Notes: generated from the sequence alone by a model not told the origin. Counted from the first letter of the stretch, positions 8,295-17,294 are shown. The stretch: DNA of 64,000 nt from Mucilaginibacter sp. SG564 (GCF_013149275.1 NZ_JABGNA010000001.1:620001-684000); one strand, 5' to 3'. Made by a program: numbers and translations.

Positions 8295-9530
8295 ATGTCC
8301 AACAACGTCACTTTTACAAAAGGTAGTGGCATTCGCCTCTACACACCCGAAAATGAAGAGTACATAGACGGGGCTTCAGGAACATTTAACCTCTCACTGG
8401 GCTACAGTCACCCCGAACTGGTAGAGGTACTTAAACAACAGGTTGAAAATTTGATCCATGTATCATCGGCGTTTACGGCAGAGCTGGCGCAAGAGGTCCT
8501 TGACCGCATTCTGGACGAAGCGCCGGAGCATATCACCGATGGCTGGATGCGCGACATTATCGGTTCAACGGCAAATGAGGGCGCGGTGAAGATCGCAAAC
8601 AAATTTAATGGCAAAAATGAAGTGGTTAGCCTTTCGCTTTCACATCATGGGCAAACATTGTATACCACCAATATTTCGGGCAACGCATTTAGGCGGAAGT
8701 CTTTTTCCAATACTATTTCTACTAAAAACGCCATTGTGCCGGCCCCTTATTGCTACCGCTGCCCATTCTCGGCTAAAGGTCCGGGTAAATGTGGCTTTTT
8801 GTGCGCCGAGGCTATTTATGATTATGTGGAATATGGCAGCTCGGGCAGTGTATCGGCGATGGTGATGGAACCTATATTGGGCAATGGGGGCAATATTATC
8901 CCACCGGAAGGTTATTTTGAAAAAGTACGGCAGATATGCGATGAGCTGGATATCACCCTCATTGCCGACGAAGTGCAGACAGGTATAGGACGTACCGGCC
9001 ACATGTTTGCCAGCGAACATTATGATATTAAGCCCGATATCATTACACTGGCCAAGGGGCTGGGTGGCATTGGTATCCCGGCAGCCGCCATTCTGTATAA
9101 GCCGGAATATGCTGTATTGGAAAAGTTCGAGCATTCTTATACCTCGGGCGGTAATCTTTTGTCGCTGGCCGCTTCGCAAAAAACCATGGAAGTGGTATCC
9201 CGCGAAGGTTTCCTGGAAAACGTACGCAGCACTGGCATCATATTGGGCGACTTACTGAATAAGCTGAAGGAAAATTATCCGCGTATTATTGGCGATGTAC
9301 GGGGCATCGGGTATATGTGGGGCCTGGAGATCATCGATAAGGATGGTGCTCCCAATCCGGATCTAACCAACAAGATCATTGATGCTGCTTTTGAAAATCA
9401 TAGCCTCATTTTACGAAGCTCCCGCTATGGTTTTGGCAATGTGGTAAAAGTCCGCCCGGCACTTACCGCCACTGTTGATGATATTGAAGAGATCTATTCG
9501 CGTTTAAATAAAATTTTTAGTCAGATATAA
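8295..9530 (+). CDS. Class III aminotransferase (GabT1-like)
   Basis: A 411-residue PLP-dependent class III (ornithine/GABA type) aminotransferase. SLSHHGQTL, ADEVQTGIGRTG (PLP-contacting Asp) and the Schiff-base lysine Lys254 in ITLAKGLGG are all present. Cys153, Cys156, Cys166 and Cys170 form a CX2C-X9-CX3C cluster in the region where several class III enzymes carry a PYCYRCP motif. It starts a tight operon, with 4 bp to the zinc dehydrogenase, then an HAD phosphatase and an MFS transporter. Aminotransferase, dehydrogenase and phosphatase match the gene logic of GabT1-Yktc1-GutB1, which makes 1-deoxynojirimycin in Bacillus. The proposed first step, amination of a ketose phosphate at C2, is inference. 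Confidence 0.85.
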   Translation: MSNNVTFTKGSGIRLYTPENEEYIDGASGTFNLSLGYSHPELVEVLKQQVENLIHVSSAFTAELAQEVLDRILDEAPEHITDGWMRDIIGSTANEGAVKIANKFNGKNEVVSLSLSHHGQTLYTTNISGNAFRRKSFSNTISTKNAIVPAPYCYRCPFSAKGPGKCGFLCAEAIYDYVEYGSSGSVSAMVMEPILGNGGNIIPPEGYFEKVRQICDELDITLIADEVQTGIGRTGHMFASEHYDIKPDIITLAKGLGGIGIPAAAILYKPEYAVLEKFEHSYTSGGNLLSLAASQKTMEVVSREGFLENVRSTGIILGDLLNKLKENYPRIIGDVRGIGYMWGLEIIDKDGAPNPDLTNKIIDAAFENHSLILRSSRYGFGNVVKVRPALTATVDDIEEIYSRLNKIFSQI

Positions 9531-9534
9531 AAAC

Positions 9535-10557
9535 ATGAAAGCAATTGTGTACAGCGGAGCCTGGGATATTGATATTCAGGACAAAGCAGAACCGGAAATT
9601 ACCTTGCCAGATGAGGTGATCGTAGAAATTAAAGCGACGGGTATTTGTGGTACCGACCTGAGTATCATCTCGGGCGAGTATAACGCCAAACCCAGTGTGA
9701 TCATCGGGCATGAATCGGCCGGTATTATTGTAGCCAAGGGGAGCGGGGTTGATAACTGCTTCGAGGGCCAGCGCGTGATCATCGACCCAACTTATTTTTG
9801 CGGTTATTGCGAAAACTGCCGCAGGGGGCAGCGTAACCACTGTCTGCATAAATCGAGTACCGAAGCGGGTGTATCTATCGATGGTACTTTTACCAAATAT
9901 TTTAAAACTACCAAACACTTCATTTACCCGCTTAATGACAATATCCCTTTTGAACAAGGCGCCATGTCTGAACCATTGAGCTGTGTACTCACAGCAGTAA
10001 AAAAGTTGGCAGTAACACCTTTTATGCGCACGGCCATTTTGGGTGGCGGCCCGATAGGTTTACTGTTTTATATGGCCCTTACCCAGCATGGTGTACAAGA
10101 AGGGGTGATCTATGAAGCATCGCGCCAAAGGATCAAACTGATAGAGGATAACAATGTATTATCCAAACATTGGAAAATTGAACCGGCCTTTATCCCCCAA
10201 AAAAATCAATACGACCTGATCATCGATACTACAGGTTCCTTATTGGAAAAATCAATGCAGGCTATTGCCGATGGCGGTAAAATATCCATGATGGGGCTGC
10301 GTAATAACCAGCAAACCATTAACCCAAGGGAGATAGCCGATCGCAGTATTTCCATTATTGGTTCTATTGACTCTATGGACACTTTTAAACATGCGGTGGA
10401 TATGATCAATGGCGGACGCATGGGTCTGGAAAAGATCATCACCAATGATTATAACCTGGATGATTTTAAGCTGGCCATTGAGCATTTAGGTGTTAACGTG
10501 GGCACGCGTGAGCGCAGCAATAATATTTCGAGCTTAAAATCGGTGATCACCATTTAA
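9535..10557 (+). CDS. Zinc-dependent alcohol dehydrogenase (GutB1/sorbitol-dehydrogenase-like)
   Basis: A 340-residue MDR-family dehydrogenase. Catalytic zinc ligands are Cys38 (GICGTD) and His59 (GHES). The structural zinc site is Cys89, Cys92, Cys95 and Cys103. The Rossmann domain begins with AILGGGPIG. It belongs near polyol, sorbitol and threonine dehydrogenases, which oxidise a secondary or primary alcohol with NAD(P). It is 4 bp after the aminotransferase gene and 35 bp before the phosphatase gene. In an azasugar route it would oxidise the amino-polyol so that the amine can cyclise onto the new carbonyl. That role is inferred from context. Confidence 0.85.
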   Translation: MKAIVYSGAWDIDIQDKAEPEITLPDEVIVEIKATGICGTDLSIISGEYNAKPSVIIGHESAGIIVAKGSGVDNCFEGQRVIIDPTYFCGYCENCRRGQRNHCLHKSSTEAGVSIDGTFTKYFKTTKHFIYPLNDNIPFEQGAMSEPLSCVLTAVKKLAVTPFMRTAILGGGPIGLLFYMALTQHGVQEGVIYEASRQRIKLIEDNNVLSKHWKIEPAFIPQKNQYDLIIDTTGSLLEKSMQAIADGGKISMMGLRNNQQTINPREIADRSISIIGSIDSMDTFKHAVDMINGGRMGLEKIITNDYNLDDFKLAIEHLGVNVGTRERSNNISSLKSVITI

Positions 10558-10592
10558 TTCAGTTTAGTTAATACCCTATTAAAAATCAAACC

Positions 10593-11276
10593 ATGAAATA
10601 CATTATTTTTGATATCGACGGAACTTTAACCGATACGACAGAGGTTGACGATCGTTGTTTTACACGGGCCCTGGAAGATGTTTTTGGATTCAAAGGCTTT
10701 GAAACCAATTACGGTCATTATGTAAATACCACCGATTCTGGTATTATTGATCAATTATTCCAGGAACAGCATCAGCGTACCTATACCGATGCAGAACGGG
10801 AAAGCTTTATCAGTCATTTTTGTAATTTGTTAAAAGCGGCTTATGCGCAGGAAAAGCATTGCATGAAAGAAATACCCAAAGCCGCCCAGATTTTCAATAC
10901 GCTTTGTGGGCAAGAGGGGATAAGTATTGGCTTGGCTACGGGTGGCTGGCGTGAGTCGGCTTTATTTAAGCTGCGTTGTGCCGGTATCAATCTGGAAGGT
11001 TGTGTTGCTACTTCTTTTGCTCAGGATGCCAAAGCCAGGCGCGATATTATTGGCAATACCATCAGGCAGATGAACGAACAGCATAACATAGAAGTACCCA
11101 AGAACGATATTGTTTATGTAGGCGATGGTCGCTGGGATTATGAAGCCACGAAACAGTTGGGGATCCGCTTTATCGGTATCAACAATAAAAAACTGGCCGA
11201 GATCAGCCATATTGTAAAACTGGACGATTATGATGAAATTCATCAGCACCTCTGGAACCAGGCTGTGCCTGCTTAA
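10593..11276 (+). CDS. HAD-superfamily phosphatase
   Basis: A 227-residue HAD hydrolase. Motif I is DIDGTLTD with Asp7 as nucleophile and Asp9 as acid/base. Motif II is the Thr of LATGG. Motif IV is VGDGRWDYEA with Asp178 and Asp182. A helical C1 cap lies between motifs I and II. It probably removes phosphate from a small sugar-like molecule. As third gene of the operon it could dephosphorylate the aminated sugar phosphate. In the Bacillus azasugar cluster this step is done by Yktc1, an inositol-monophosphatase-type enzyme, so an HAD protein here would be a non-homologous replacement. Confidence 0.85.
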   Translation: MKYIIFDIDGTLTDTTEVDDRCFTRALEDVFGFKGFETNYGHYVNTTDSGIIDQLFQEQHQRTYTDAERESFISHFCNLLKAAYAQEKHCMKEIPKAAQIFNTLCGQEGISIGLATGGWRESALFKLRCAGINLEGCVATSFAQDAKARRDIIGNTIRQMNEQHNIEVPKNDIVYVGDGRWDYEATKQLGIRFIGINNKKLAEISHIVKLDDYDEIHQHLWNQAVPA

Positions 11277-11360
11277 TACTTAATGGATAATACCTGTCTG
11301 GAATAACCGATATTCCGGACAGGTAATTTTACTACCGCCCCCGGGCTTTTAAATAAATGT

Positions 11361-12524
11361 ATGTTGTCATCACCAGTATCCACTTCATCTATTGATATCA
11401 AGCGTTCGCATCGCGTTGCTACCTGTATATTTTTCTTTATCTGCGGTTTAACCTATTCCAGCTGGACCTGCCGCATACATGATCTGAAAGCATTTTTTAG
11501 TTTGAACAATGCTGAGCTGGGCAGCGTATTATTTGCTTTGCCCATAGGGCTGCTCACCAGTTTACCTATTTCGGGCTGGATGGTAACCAAGTATAAAAGT
11601 CGCCGGGTACTGATAGCCGCTGGCATACTTTTTCCACTGGTTTTATGTATGATTGGCTTGATAACACATATATGGCAGCTGGTTATCGTGTTGTTTTGCT
11701 TTGGCTTTTTGAATAATGTTTTTGAGGTAGCCATGAATACCCAGGCAGTAGGCATCGAATCATTATATGGCCGGTCTATCATGGCATCCTTTCATGGTTT
11801 ATGGAGTTTGGCCGGTTTTAGTGGCGTGGCTATAGGTACGCTGGCTATAAACCTGGGATGGCCGCTTTGGATGCATTATATCATTATTGCTGTACTCTGC
11901 TGGATCATGGTATTGATCTCCTTTAAAAACCTGTTGCCCGAGGATGAAGCCTCAGAATCGCAACCGCTGTTTGCCAAGCCCGATTATAATATACTGAAAC
12001 TGGGTTTCATCGCTTTCGCGAGCCTGATAACCGAAGGAACGATGTTTGACTGGAGCGGCGTTTATTTCCAGAAAGTAGTCACCGTACCAGAAACCTTAAC
12101 CACCGTAGGCAGCGTAGCCTTTATGGCCACCATGGCTATGGGCCGGTTTACCGCCGATGGCCTGGTAACCAAATATGGTGTGAGCAGGATTTTGCAATGC
12201 AGCGGTGTGATCAGTACAACAGGTTTATTGCTTGCGGTTCTGTTTCCTAACATATACGCGGCTACAGCTGGTTTTTTAATGGTAGGGATAGGCGTATCAT
12301 CGGTAGTGCCATTGGTATTGGCCATAGCAGGTAAATCAAAAACATTGGCGCCGGGTATTGCCATTGCGGCAGTATCAACAGTCGGTTTTCTGGGTTTCCT
12401 GATAGGGCCACCGTTGATCGGTTTTATCGCGCAAGCAACAAATTTACGCTGGTCTTTCACACTGATCGCATTATTAGGCCTGGGTACTACGTTTATGGCT
12501 TCACAAATTAAAAAGATGATATGA
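11361..12524 (+). CDS. MFS transporter, YbjJ-like
   Basis: A 387-residue major facilitator with about 12 membrane segments. NNVFEVAMNTQAVGIE and RSIMASFHGLWSLAGFSG are hallmarks of the YbjJ-like branch of MFS. It is 84 bp downstream of the HAD gene on the same strand with no terminator between, so it is probably part of the same operon. In that setting it most likely exports the product, but uptake of a precursor is possible. The gene ends at an 11-bp hairpin shared with the convergent permease gene. Confidence 0.85.
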   Translation: MLSSPVSTSSIDIKRSHRVATCIFFFICGLTYSSWTCRIHDLKAFFSLNNAELGSVLFALPIGLLTSLPISGWMVTKYKSRRVLIAAGILFPLVLCMIGLITHIWQLVIVLFCFGFLNNVFEVAMNTQAVGIESLYGRSIMASFHGLWSLAGFSGVAIGTLAINLGWPLWMHYIIIAVLCWIMVLISFKNLLPEDEASESQPLFAKPDYNILKLGFIAFASLITEGTMFDWSGVYFQKVVTVPETLTTVGSVAFMATMAMGRFTADGLVTKYGVSRILQCSGVISTTGLLLAVLFPNIYAATAGFLMVGIGVSSVVPLVLAIAGKSKTLAPGIAIAAVSTVGFLGFLIGPPLIGFIAQATNLRWSFTLIALLGLGTTFMASQIKKMI

Positions 12525-12541
12525 TGGTTGCATCATATCAT
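12516..12541. terminator. Convergent hairpin overlapping both gene ends
   Basis: ATGATATGATG pairs with CATCATATCAT around a GTTG loop. The MFS stop codon lies in the left arm and the permease stop abuts the right arm. An A-rich left flank gives a T-tract for the minus strand. Terminator function is likely for the minus strand and weaker for the plus strand. Confidence 0.6.
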
Positions 12542-14916
12542 TACTCTGTCCGCAAGCTCTTGATAGGGTTAACAACGGCTGCTTTTACAGATTCATAGCT
12601 AACCGTAAGCCATGCAATTGCCAATGCAGATACCGATGCTATGATGAATACCAGCCAGCCTACATGGATATGATAGGCAAAACCCGTTAGCCAGGTGTTC
12701 ACAGCGTACCAGGAAAGTGGTATAGCTATAACTATGGCTATCAGGATAAGCCTGGTGATGCCAGAAGCTAATAAATAAACAAGGCTTAATACCGATGCAC
12801 CCAGCACTTTGCGTACACCAATCTCTTTGGTGCGCTGCTCGGCCATAAAGGCAGATAAGCCGTATAAACCCAGGCAGGAGATAAAAATACCCAATGCGGC
12901 AAACAGGTTAAAAATTTCGCCCATTTGTTGTTCGCCTTTATAAAGGTTAGCCAGATCCCGGTCAAGAAAATCAAATTTGAAAGGGTAGGCCGGGTTAAGT
13001 TCCTGGCTTATGGTTGATAATGCCTTTATGGTAGCATTGGTTTTGCCGGGCAATGTTCGTACTACTATAAAGCTGCCATTTTTATTAAACGGCATAACCA
13101 ATGGCTCTATAGCTTGCTGGATCGGTTTAAAATTAAAGTCTTTCACCACGCCAATGATAGTACCCTTGTTGCCCCAAAGTGTTAATGGTTTACCTATTGC
13201 AGCATTAGGCTTTAAGCCCATAATGCTCAGCATTTTTTCGTTAACCAGGTAGTTAGCTGAATCGGTTTTAAAGGCCCTTGAAAAGCTGCGGCCCGCTATC
13301 ATCTTCATCCTGAATGTATGGGTAAAATCCTCGTCCACACCCATTACCGGGAAAATTGTTTGGGCGCGGGGATCTTTGCCGGGCCAGTCAACGCTCATTG
13401 TCCAGCCGCCGAGGTTGGTGGGCAGATCGGTAATGATAGAAAAATCGCTGGTAAGCGGGTTGGCATTTAATTCGTTTTTTAAGGCTTGCTTCTTGCTCCA
13501 GATGTCTCCGGTTACGGGTATATACAAAAGATTAGCCTTTTCAAAGCCGGGGTTTCGTTCGCGGATAAATTTAAGCTGGTTGTAAATAACTACGGTGCCA
13601 ACCAGTAATACAATAGAAACCATGAACTGGATTACAACCAGGGCGTTGCGAAACAATAAATTGCCCCCCATTGATTTTACATTGCCTTTGAGTACTTTAA
13701 CCGGGTTAAAGCCCGAAAGGAATAAGGCAGGGTAGCTGCCAGAGATAAGCCCGGTTAACAGGGCAATACCAAACAGACTTAACCAGAGCTTCACATCATA
13801 CACATCAATACTGAGTTTTCTGTTGGCCAGTTCATTAAATACAGGCAGGAATAAAATAACGATCCCGAGCGCAAGCAATAAGGACACAAAAGAAATAAAT
13901 ACCGATTCACTTAAAAACTGGAAGATCAGTTGCCCACGTACAGCACCGGCCACTTTACGTAAACCAATTTCTTTAGCCCGGCGGGCCGACCTTGCGGTAG
14001 CCAGGTTCATGAAATTAATGCAGGCTACTACCAATATCAAAACAGCGATAATAAAAAAGATGCTTACATATTGCGCGTTTCCATGGCCCGGCGAATCGCC
14101 CAATCTTTCGGGTGCCAGGTGGATCTTGGTTAGAGGTGCCAATTGAAAAGAAGCTTTTACTTCGATTCCCGGGGTATGTTTTAGCGATATCTGGTCAATT
14201 TGCTTTTCCAGTTTTGATAAATTGGCTGGGGAAGGATCGAAGTTTTTATCTAACAGAACATAGTCATAAAAATTAAAATTAGTCCACACGCTATTTTTTA
14301 AATCATTATTCGTCCTGGCTAATGAGGCCATTGGAAGAATAAAATCAAATTGCAGATCGGAGTTGGCAGGGATATTGGCCAAAACACCGGTTACAACCAC
14401 GTTTTCTTTATTGTCTTTTCTTATTATCTTCCCAATAGGGTCTTCGTTGCCGAAGTATTTTGTGGCCATTTCCTGCGTTATTAAAACGCCATCAACCTGA
14501 TTTAATGCTTGGGTACGATCGCCCTTCACTAACGGAAAAGAAAACACATCCATAAAGCTCGGATCGGCATAAAACGCACGCTCTTCCTGGAATTTTTTGT
14601 TATCCACTTCAAATAAAACAGAAGGAAAAGCTGGTTGTAAACGAACTGTATTTTTAATAACTGGCATTTCCGCTTTCAAACCGGCAGGCATGCCTGCAGA
14701 ACTTGCCGCGGTTTTTGAATCACCAAAATCGTTATTGATGCGATAGATCTGGTTGGCATTTTTATGGGACTTGTCGTAGCTTAATTCGTTTTGTACCCAA
14801 AGTAAGATTAAAATACTTGATGCCAGGCCTATGGCTAAACCTGTTATATTTAAAATGGAATAGGCTTTATCCTTAACGATATTCCTGTAAGCAAGCTTAA
14901 AGTATGTTTTGATCAT
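12541..14916 (-). CDS. FtsX/MacB-type ABC transporter permease
   Basis: A 791-residue permease with a duplicated layout: an N-terminal membrane segment (about 20-42), a MacB-type periplasmic core domain (about 45-250), three FtsX membrane segments, then a second periplasmic core (about 450-640) and three more segments. KEIGLRKVAGA and KEIGVRKVLGAS mark the two cytoplasmic coupling loops. Such proteins pair with an ATPase in efflux of peptides or drugs, or in lipoprotein-related work. No ATPase gene is adjacent, so its partner is elsewhere. A candidate sigma-54 promoter (14959-14972) and an upstream dyad (15026-15063) precede it. Confidence 0.88.
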   Translation of the reverse strand: MIKTYFKLAYRNIVKDKAYSILNITGLAIGLASSILILLWVQNELSYDKSHKNANQIYRINNDFGDSKTAASSAGMPAGLKAEMPVIKNTVRLQPAFPSVLFEVDNKKFQEERAFYADPSFMDVFSFPLVKGDRTQALNQVDGVLITQEMATKYFGNEDPIGKIIRKDNKENVVVTGVLANIPANSDLQFDFILPMASLARTNNDLKNSVWTNFNFYDYVLLDKNFDPSPANLSKLEKQIDQISLKHTPGIEVKASFQLAPLTKIHLAPERLGDSPGHGNAQYVSIFFIIAVLILVVACINFMNLATARSARRAKEIGLRKVAGAVRGQLIFQFLSESVFISFVSLLLALGIVILFLPVFNELANRKLSIDVYDVKLWLSLFGIALLTGLISGSYPALFLSGFNPVKVLKGNVKSMGGNLLFRNALVVIQFMVSIVLLVGTVVIYNQLKFIRERNPGFEKANLLYIPVTGDIWSKKQALKNELNANPLTSDFSIITDLPTNLGGWTMSVDWPGKDPRAQTIFPVMGVDEDFTHTFRMKMIAGRSFSRAFKTDSANYLVNEKMLSIMGLKPNAAIGKPLTLWGNKGTIIGVVKDFNFKPIQQAIEPLVMPFNKNGSFIVVRTLPGKTNATIKALSTISQELNPAYPFKFDFLDRDLANLYKGEQQMGEIFNLFAALGIFISCLGLYGLSAFMAEQRTKEIGVRKVLGASVLSLVYLLASGITRLILIAIVIAIPLSWYAVNTWLTGFAYHIHVGWLVFIIASVSALAIAWLTVSYESVKAAVVNPIKSLRTE

Positions 14917-14958
14917 GGTGCGGCCGGTTTTAAAATGTGTCGATACTACCTCAAGTAT

Positions 14959-14972
14959 GCCAATAACGTGCC
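14959..14972 (-). promoter_or_regulatory. Candidate sigma-54 promoter (-24/-12)
   Basis: On the minus strand the sequence GGCACGTTATTGGC keeps the invariant GG and GC spaced by 10 bp and matches TGGCACG-N4-TTGCA with two mismatches. Its predicted start would give a leader of about 30 nt before the permease ATG at 14916. Confidence 0.5.
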
Positions 14973-15025
14973 TTTATTATAATATATTGATTATTAGTGA
15001 TTTATAACTCATATAAAAGCTCAAT

Positions 15026-15063
15026 TGTTCGGAAATGTTACAGTTGCTGTACGTTGCCGAACA
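15026..15063. promoter_or_regulatory. Nested dyad, enhancer-like site for the permease promoter
   Basis: TGTTCGG (15026-15032) pairs with CCGAACA (15057-15063), and inside it TACAG pairs with CTGTA around TTG. The dyad centre is about 100 bp upstream of the predicted sigma-54 start, the usual place for an NtrC-type activator site. It could also be a terminator of the upstream NTF2-like gene, but it has no T-tract. Confidence 0.5.
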
Positions 15064-15092
15064 GAAACTTTCCTGCAAAGTATTGTAAAGTT

Positions 15093-15476
15093 TTAAGGGA
15101 GTTGCCGAACCCATTGGCTTCGCCAGGCAGGTGCTTCGAAAGCATCGGCGAAATACTGTGTCTCGTGTACCACTTTACCATTGCTGAACTCCATAATGCT
15201 CACCGTGTATGCCGATTGCTCCTGGTAGGTGATGGTATATTCGGTGATCCAAAGATCGCCTTGTCCCAGCATTCGCTTAATATGGAAACCCGATGGTTTA
15301 CCCGGATGATGGCTCCGCAAGGCTTGTAAATTACTTCGGCCAAGGATGCGCTCGCCCGATTGGGGATAGTCACAAATGGCATCGTCTGCATAAATATCAT
15401 GTTCCGCGTTTATATCACCAACTGCCGACGCGCGCCAGTGCGCATTCAGGGCATCAAGTATTTGTTCTTCTTCCAT
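15093..15476 (-). CDS. NTF2-like (SnoaL/DUF4440 type) protein
   Basis: A 127-residue protein with the pattern of the nuclear-transport-factor-2 fold: a first helix (EEEQILDALNAHWRASAVGD), the DIYADDAICDYPQSGERILG strand-turn unit, and a closing strand with GKVVHETQYFADAFEAPAWR. Members are cyclases, isomerases or plain ligand binders, so no activity can be given. It has no signal peptide and is probably cytoplasmic. It is 176 bp upstream of the permease gene on the same strand, with the nested dyad between them. Confidence 0.75.
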   Translation of the reverse strand: MEEEQILDALNAHWRASAVGDINAEHDIYADDAICDYPQSGERILGRSNLQALRSHHPGKPSGFHIKRMLGQGDLWITEYTITYQEQSAYTVSIMEFSNGKVVHETQYFADAFEAPAWRSQWVRQLP

Positions 15477-15616
15477 GGGTGTCTGTAATTAAGTTGCTTG
15501 AAAATAAGGAAAATAACTGCAACGATGATTATCGCCCTGGAAAAATCATTTTGTCGTATTTTTCCAAATCATTCTTATTCCTGATGCTTTCTTTTGCAGG
15601 TAGTTATAAAAATATC

Positions 15617-16096
15617 ATGGAAAAAATATTAAGCTCCAGCTACAAGATCCGGTTTCAGGATTGTGACCCATTTAATCACTTAAACAATGCCAGTTATATT
15701 AATTACTTCATTAATGCCCGCGAAGATCATTTACTGGATAATTACAATTTTGATGTGTTCGAAAATTTAAAAACCACGGGTGAGGCCTGGATTGTGGTAT
15801 CTAATCAGATATGTTACCTGACCCCGGCAAACGTGATTGAAAATGTACTCATCGAATCACAGCTGATCGCCTTCACTCCCAAAAGTGTCCATATCGAAAT
15901 GCGTATGTGGAACGAAAGCAAAACTAAACTGAAGGCCATGCTATGGACAAACTTTGTGTATTTTAACACCCAAACGCAAAAGGCCACTAATCATCCTGCG
16001 GCAGTTACTGAATTATTGGAAAACATATTGTTGCCTGTAGAACAAAATAATTTTGAGGAACGACGTAATTTCCTGATGCGAAGAGCAATAGCGTAA
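15617..16096 (+). CDS. Acyl-CoA thioesterase, 4HBT/hotdog fold
   Basis: A 159-residue single hotdog-domain protein. RFQDCDPFNHLNNASYINYF is the signature loop of 4-hydroxybenzoyl-CoA thioesterase/YbgC-like enzymes, with the Asp and His/Asn expected for thioester hydrolysis. The open frame reaches back to 15293, but the extra part is antisense to the NTF2-like gene and unlike the family, so the ATG at 15617 is used. The acyl substrate is unknown. The AraC-type regulator gene follows 67 bp downstream on the same strand. Confidence 0.8.
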   Translation: MEKILSSSYKIRFQDCDPFNHLNNASYINYFINAREDHLLDNYNFDVFENLKTTGEAWIVVSNQICYLTPANVIENVLIESQLIAFTPKSVHIEMRMWNESKTKLKAMLWTNFVYFNTQTQKATNHPAAVTELLENILLPVEQNNFEERRNFLMRRAIA

Positions 16097-16163
16097 TTAA
16101 AAACCTGGAAAGAGCGGCAAAAAATCGTTAATTTTATTCAGGATAGGGGTAGGAAGTTTGTTT

Positions 16164-16922
16164 ATGAGCTCATTCAGGTATGTCGAAATTCCTCCGGTTG
16201 AACATCTGAGGGATTTTATAGATACGTATTGGATAATGGAAACCGGACCGTTATACCAGCCGACAGAGGTACGGTTATATGCGGATGGCACTACAGATAT
16301 TTTTGTTAATATGGGTAGCACCAGGCCTTTACTTAACAATACACCGCTTTTACCCGGTACTATTTACTTTGGTGGCACCATGACCACTTCAAGCCTTATT
16401 CAACGTTTGCCGAACAGCATATTCATTGGCATCCGTTTTAAGCCCGGCGGTTTCGCATTCTTTTATAAACTACCACTGCAAGAACTTACCGATGAAGTTA
16501 TAGAGTTCCCGGATCGTTTTCTGTATGATCTGCTAGATGTGGATGCTCAAGTTACCGATCGTTTGGATGATTTCTTTACCCGGAAAATCAAGGATACCCG
16601 CAACCTGATTTCTTTGGCTAAAACTGTAGAAAACAATAAAGGGAAAATTACGGTAGATCAACTGGCTAAAAAACATCACATCACCAACAGAACCCTGGAG
16701 CGTATGTTTAATGAACATATGGGGATTAGTCCAAAGGAGTTTATTAAAGTGATCCGGTTTCAGCAGGTTTTGAAAAGGATTCGTAAAAAAGATTTTAAAG
16801 AAGGCCTTTCACAGCTTGCATATGAAATGGGTTATTATGACCAGGCGCATCTGTCTAATGAAGTTAAACGATATTCAGGGTTTGATCCAACAACACTGGC
16901 AACCTTATTTAAGTCGCGTTAA
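16164..16922 (+). CDS. AraC-family transcriptional regulator
   Basis: A 252-residue regulator. The N-terminal 140 residues match the DUF6597-like sensory domain often joined to AraC HTH (YWIMETGP, GIRFKPGGFAFFY). The C-terminal about 100 residues hold two helix-turn-helix units (ITVDQLAKKHHITNRTLERMF and the GYYDQAHLSNEVKRYSGFDP signature). ATG at 16164 is preceded by AGGAAG at 7-nt spacing. An in-frame TTG at 16158 is too close to that site to be the start. Its targets are not known; the thioesterase gene upstream and the short secreted ORF downstream are candidates. Confidence 0.88.
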   Translation: MSSFRYVEIPPVEHLRDFIDTYWIMETGPLYQPTEVRLYADGTTDIFVNMGSTRPLLNNTPLLPGTIYFGGTMTTSSLIQRLPNSIFIGIRFKPGGFAFFYKLPLQELTDEVIEFPDRFLYDLLDVDAQVTDRLDDFFTRKIKDTRNLISLAKTVENNKGKITVDQLAKKHHITNRTLERMFNEHMGISPKEFIKVIRFQQVLKRIRKKDFKEGLSQLAYEMGYYDQAHLSNEVKRYSGFDPTTLATLFKSR

Positions 16923-17001
16923 AATAAACTACACCTGTTATTTGATAATTCTTATAAATTCGCTTGCTTTATTATCAGCGTTATTTTTGAAATACCAACA
17001 G

Positions 17002-17142
17002 ATGATTACTAAGTTCCCAATACTTGTTATTTGCATGTCACTTGTAACATTAAGAGCTGCAGCACAGCAACTGCCTGTAGCTACCAACATGCAAAAAGCA
17101 TACACCACGGCTACGCGGGATAAAATATTATCGCAGAAATAA
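17002..17142 (+). CDS. Short secreted ORF, possible gene remnant
   Basis: A 46-codon frame with a clear signal-peptide-like start (MITKFPILVICMSLVTLRAAAQ) and only 24 residues after it (to DKILSQK). It has no strong ribosome binding site. The sequence looks like the first part of a longer exported protein that has been cut short, but no family can be named. It may be an unexpressed remnant. Confidence 0.3.
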   Translation: MITKFPILVICMSLVTLRAAAQQLPVATNMQKAYTTATRDKILSQK

Positions 17143-17294
17143 TCATTTTTAAGATCTGTACAGCTGTTTCTTTGACTGTGTTTTACGTTAAAAAATGTTA
17201 AATCAGTTCACTTTGACGTATGTAGGCAACAGTAGCTATAATTTCGCCAGCTAACGTGCGTTCCCATACCAAAACTAAAACTGATTCACTCCCG

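Noticed and set aside
8640..9179. A 179-codon minus-strand frame inside the aminotransferase gene
   Set aside because: It is a shadow of a well-conserved PLP enzyme and has no start signal.
15293..15616. A 108-residue upstream extension of the thioesterase gene
   Set aside because: It is antisense to the NTF2-like gene and the family starts at the ATG at 15617.
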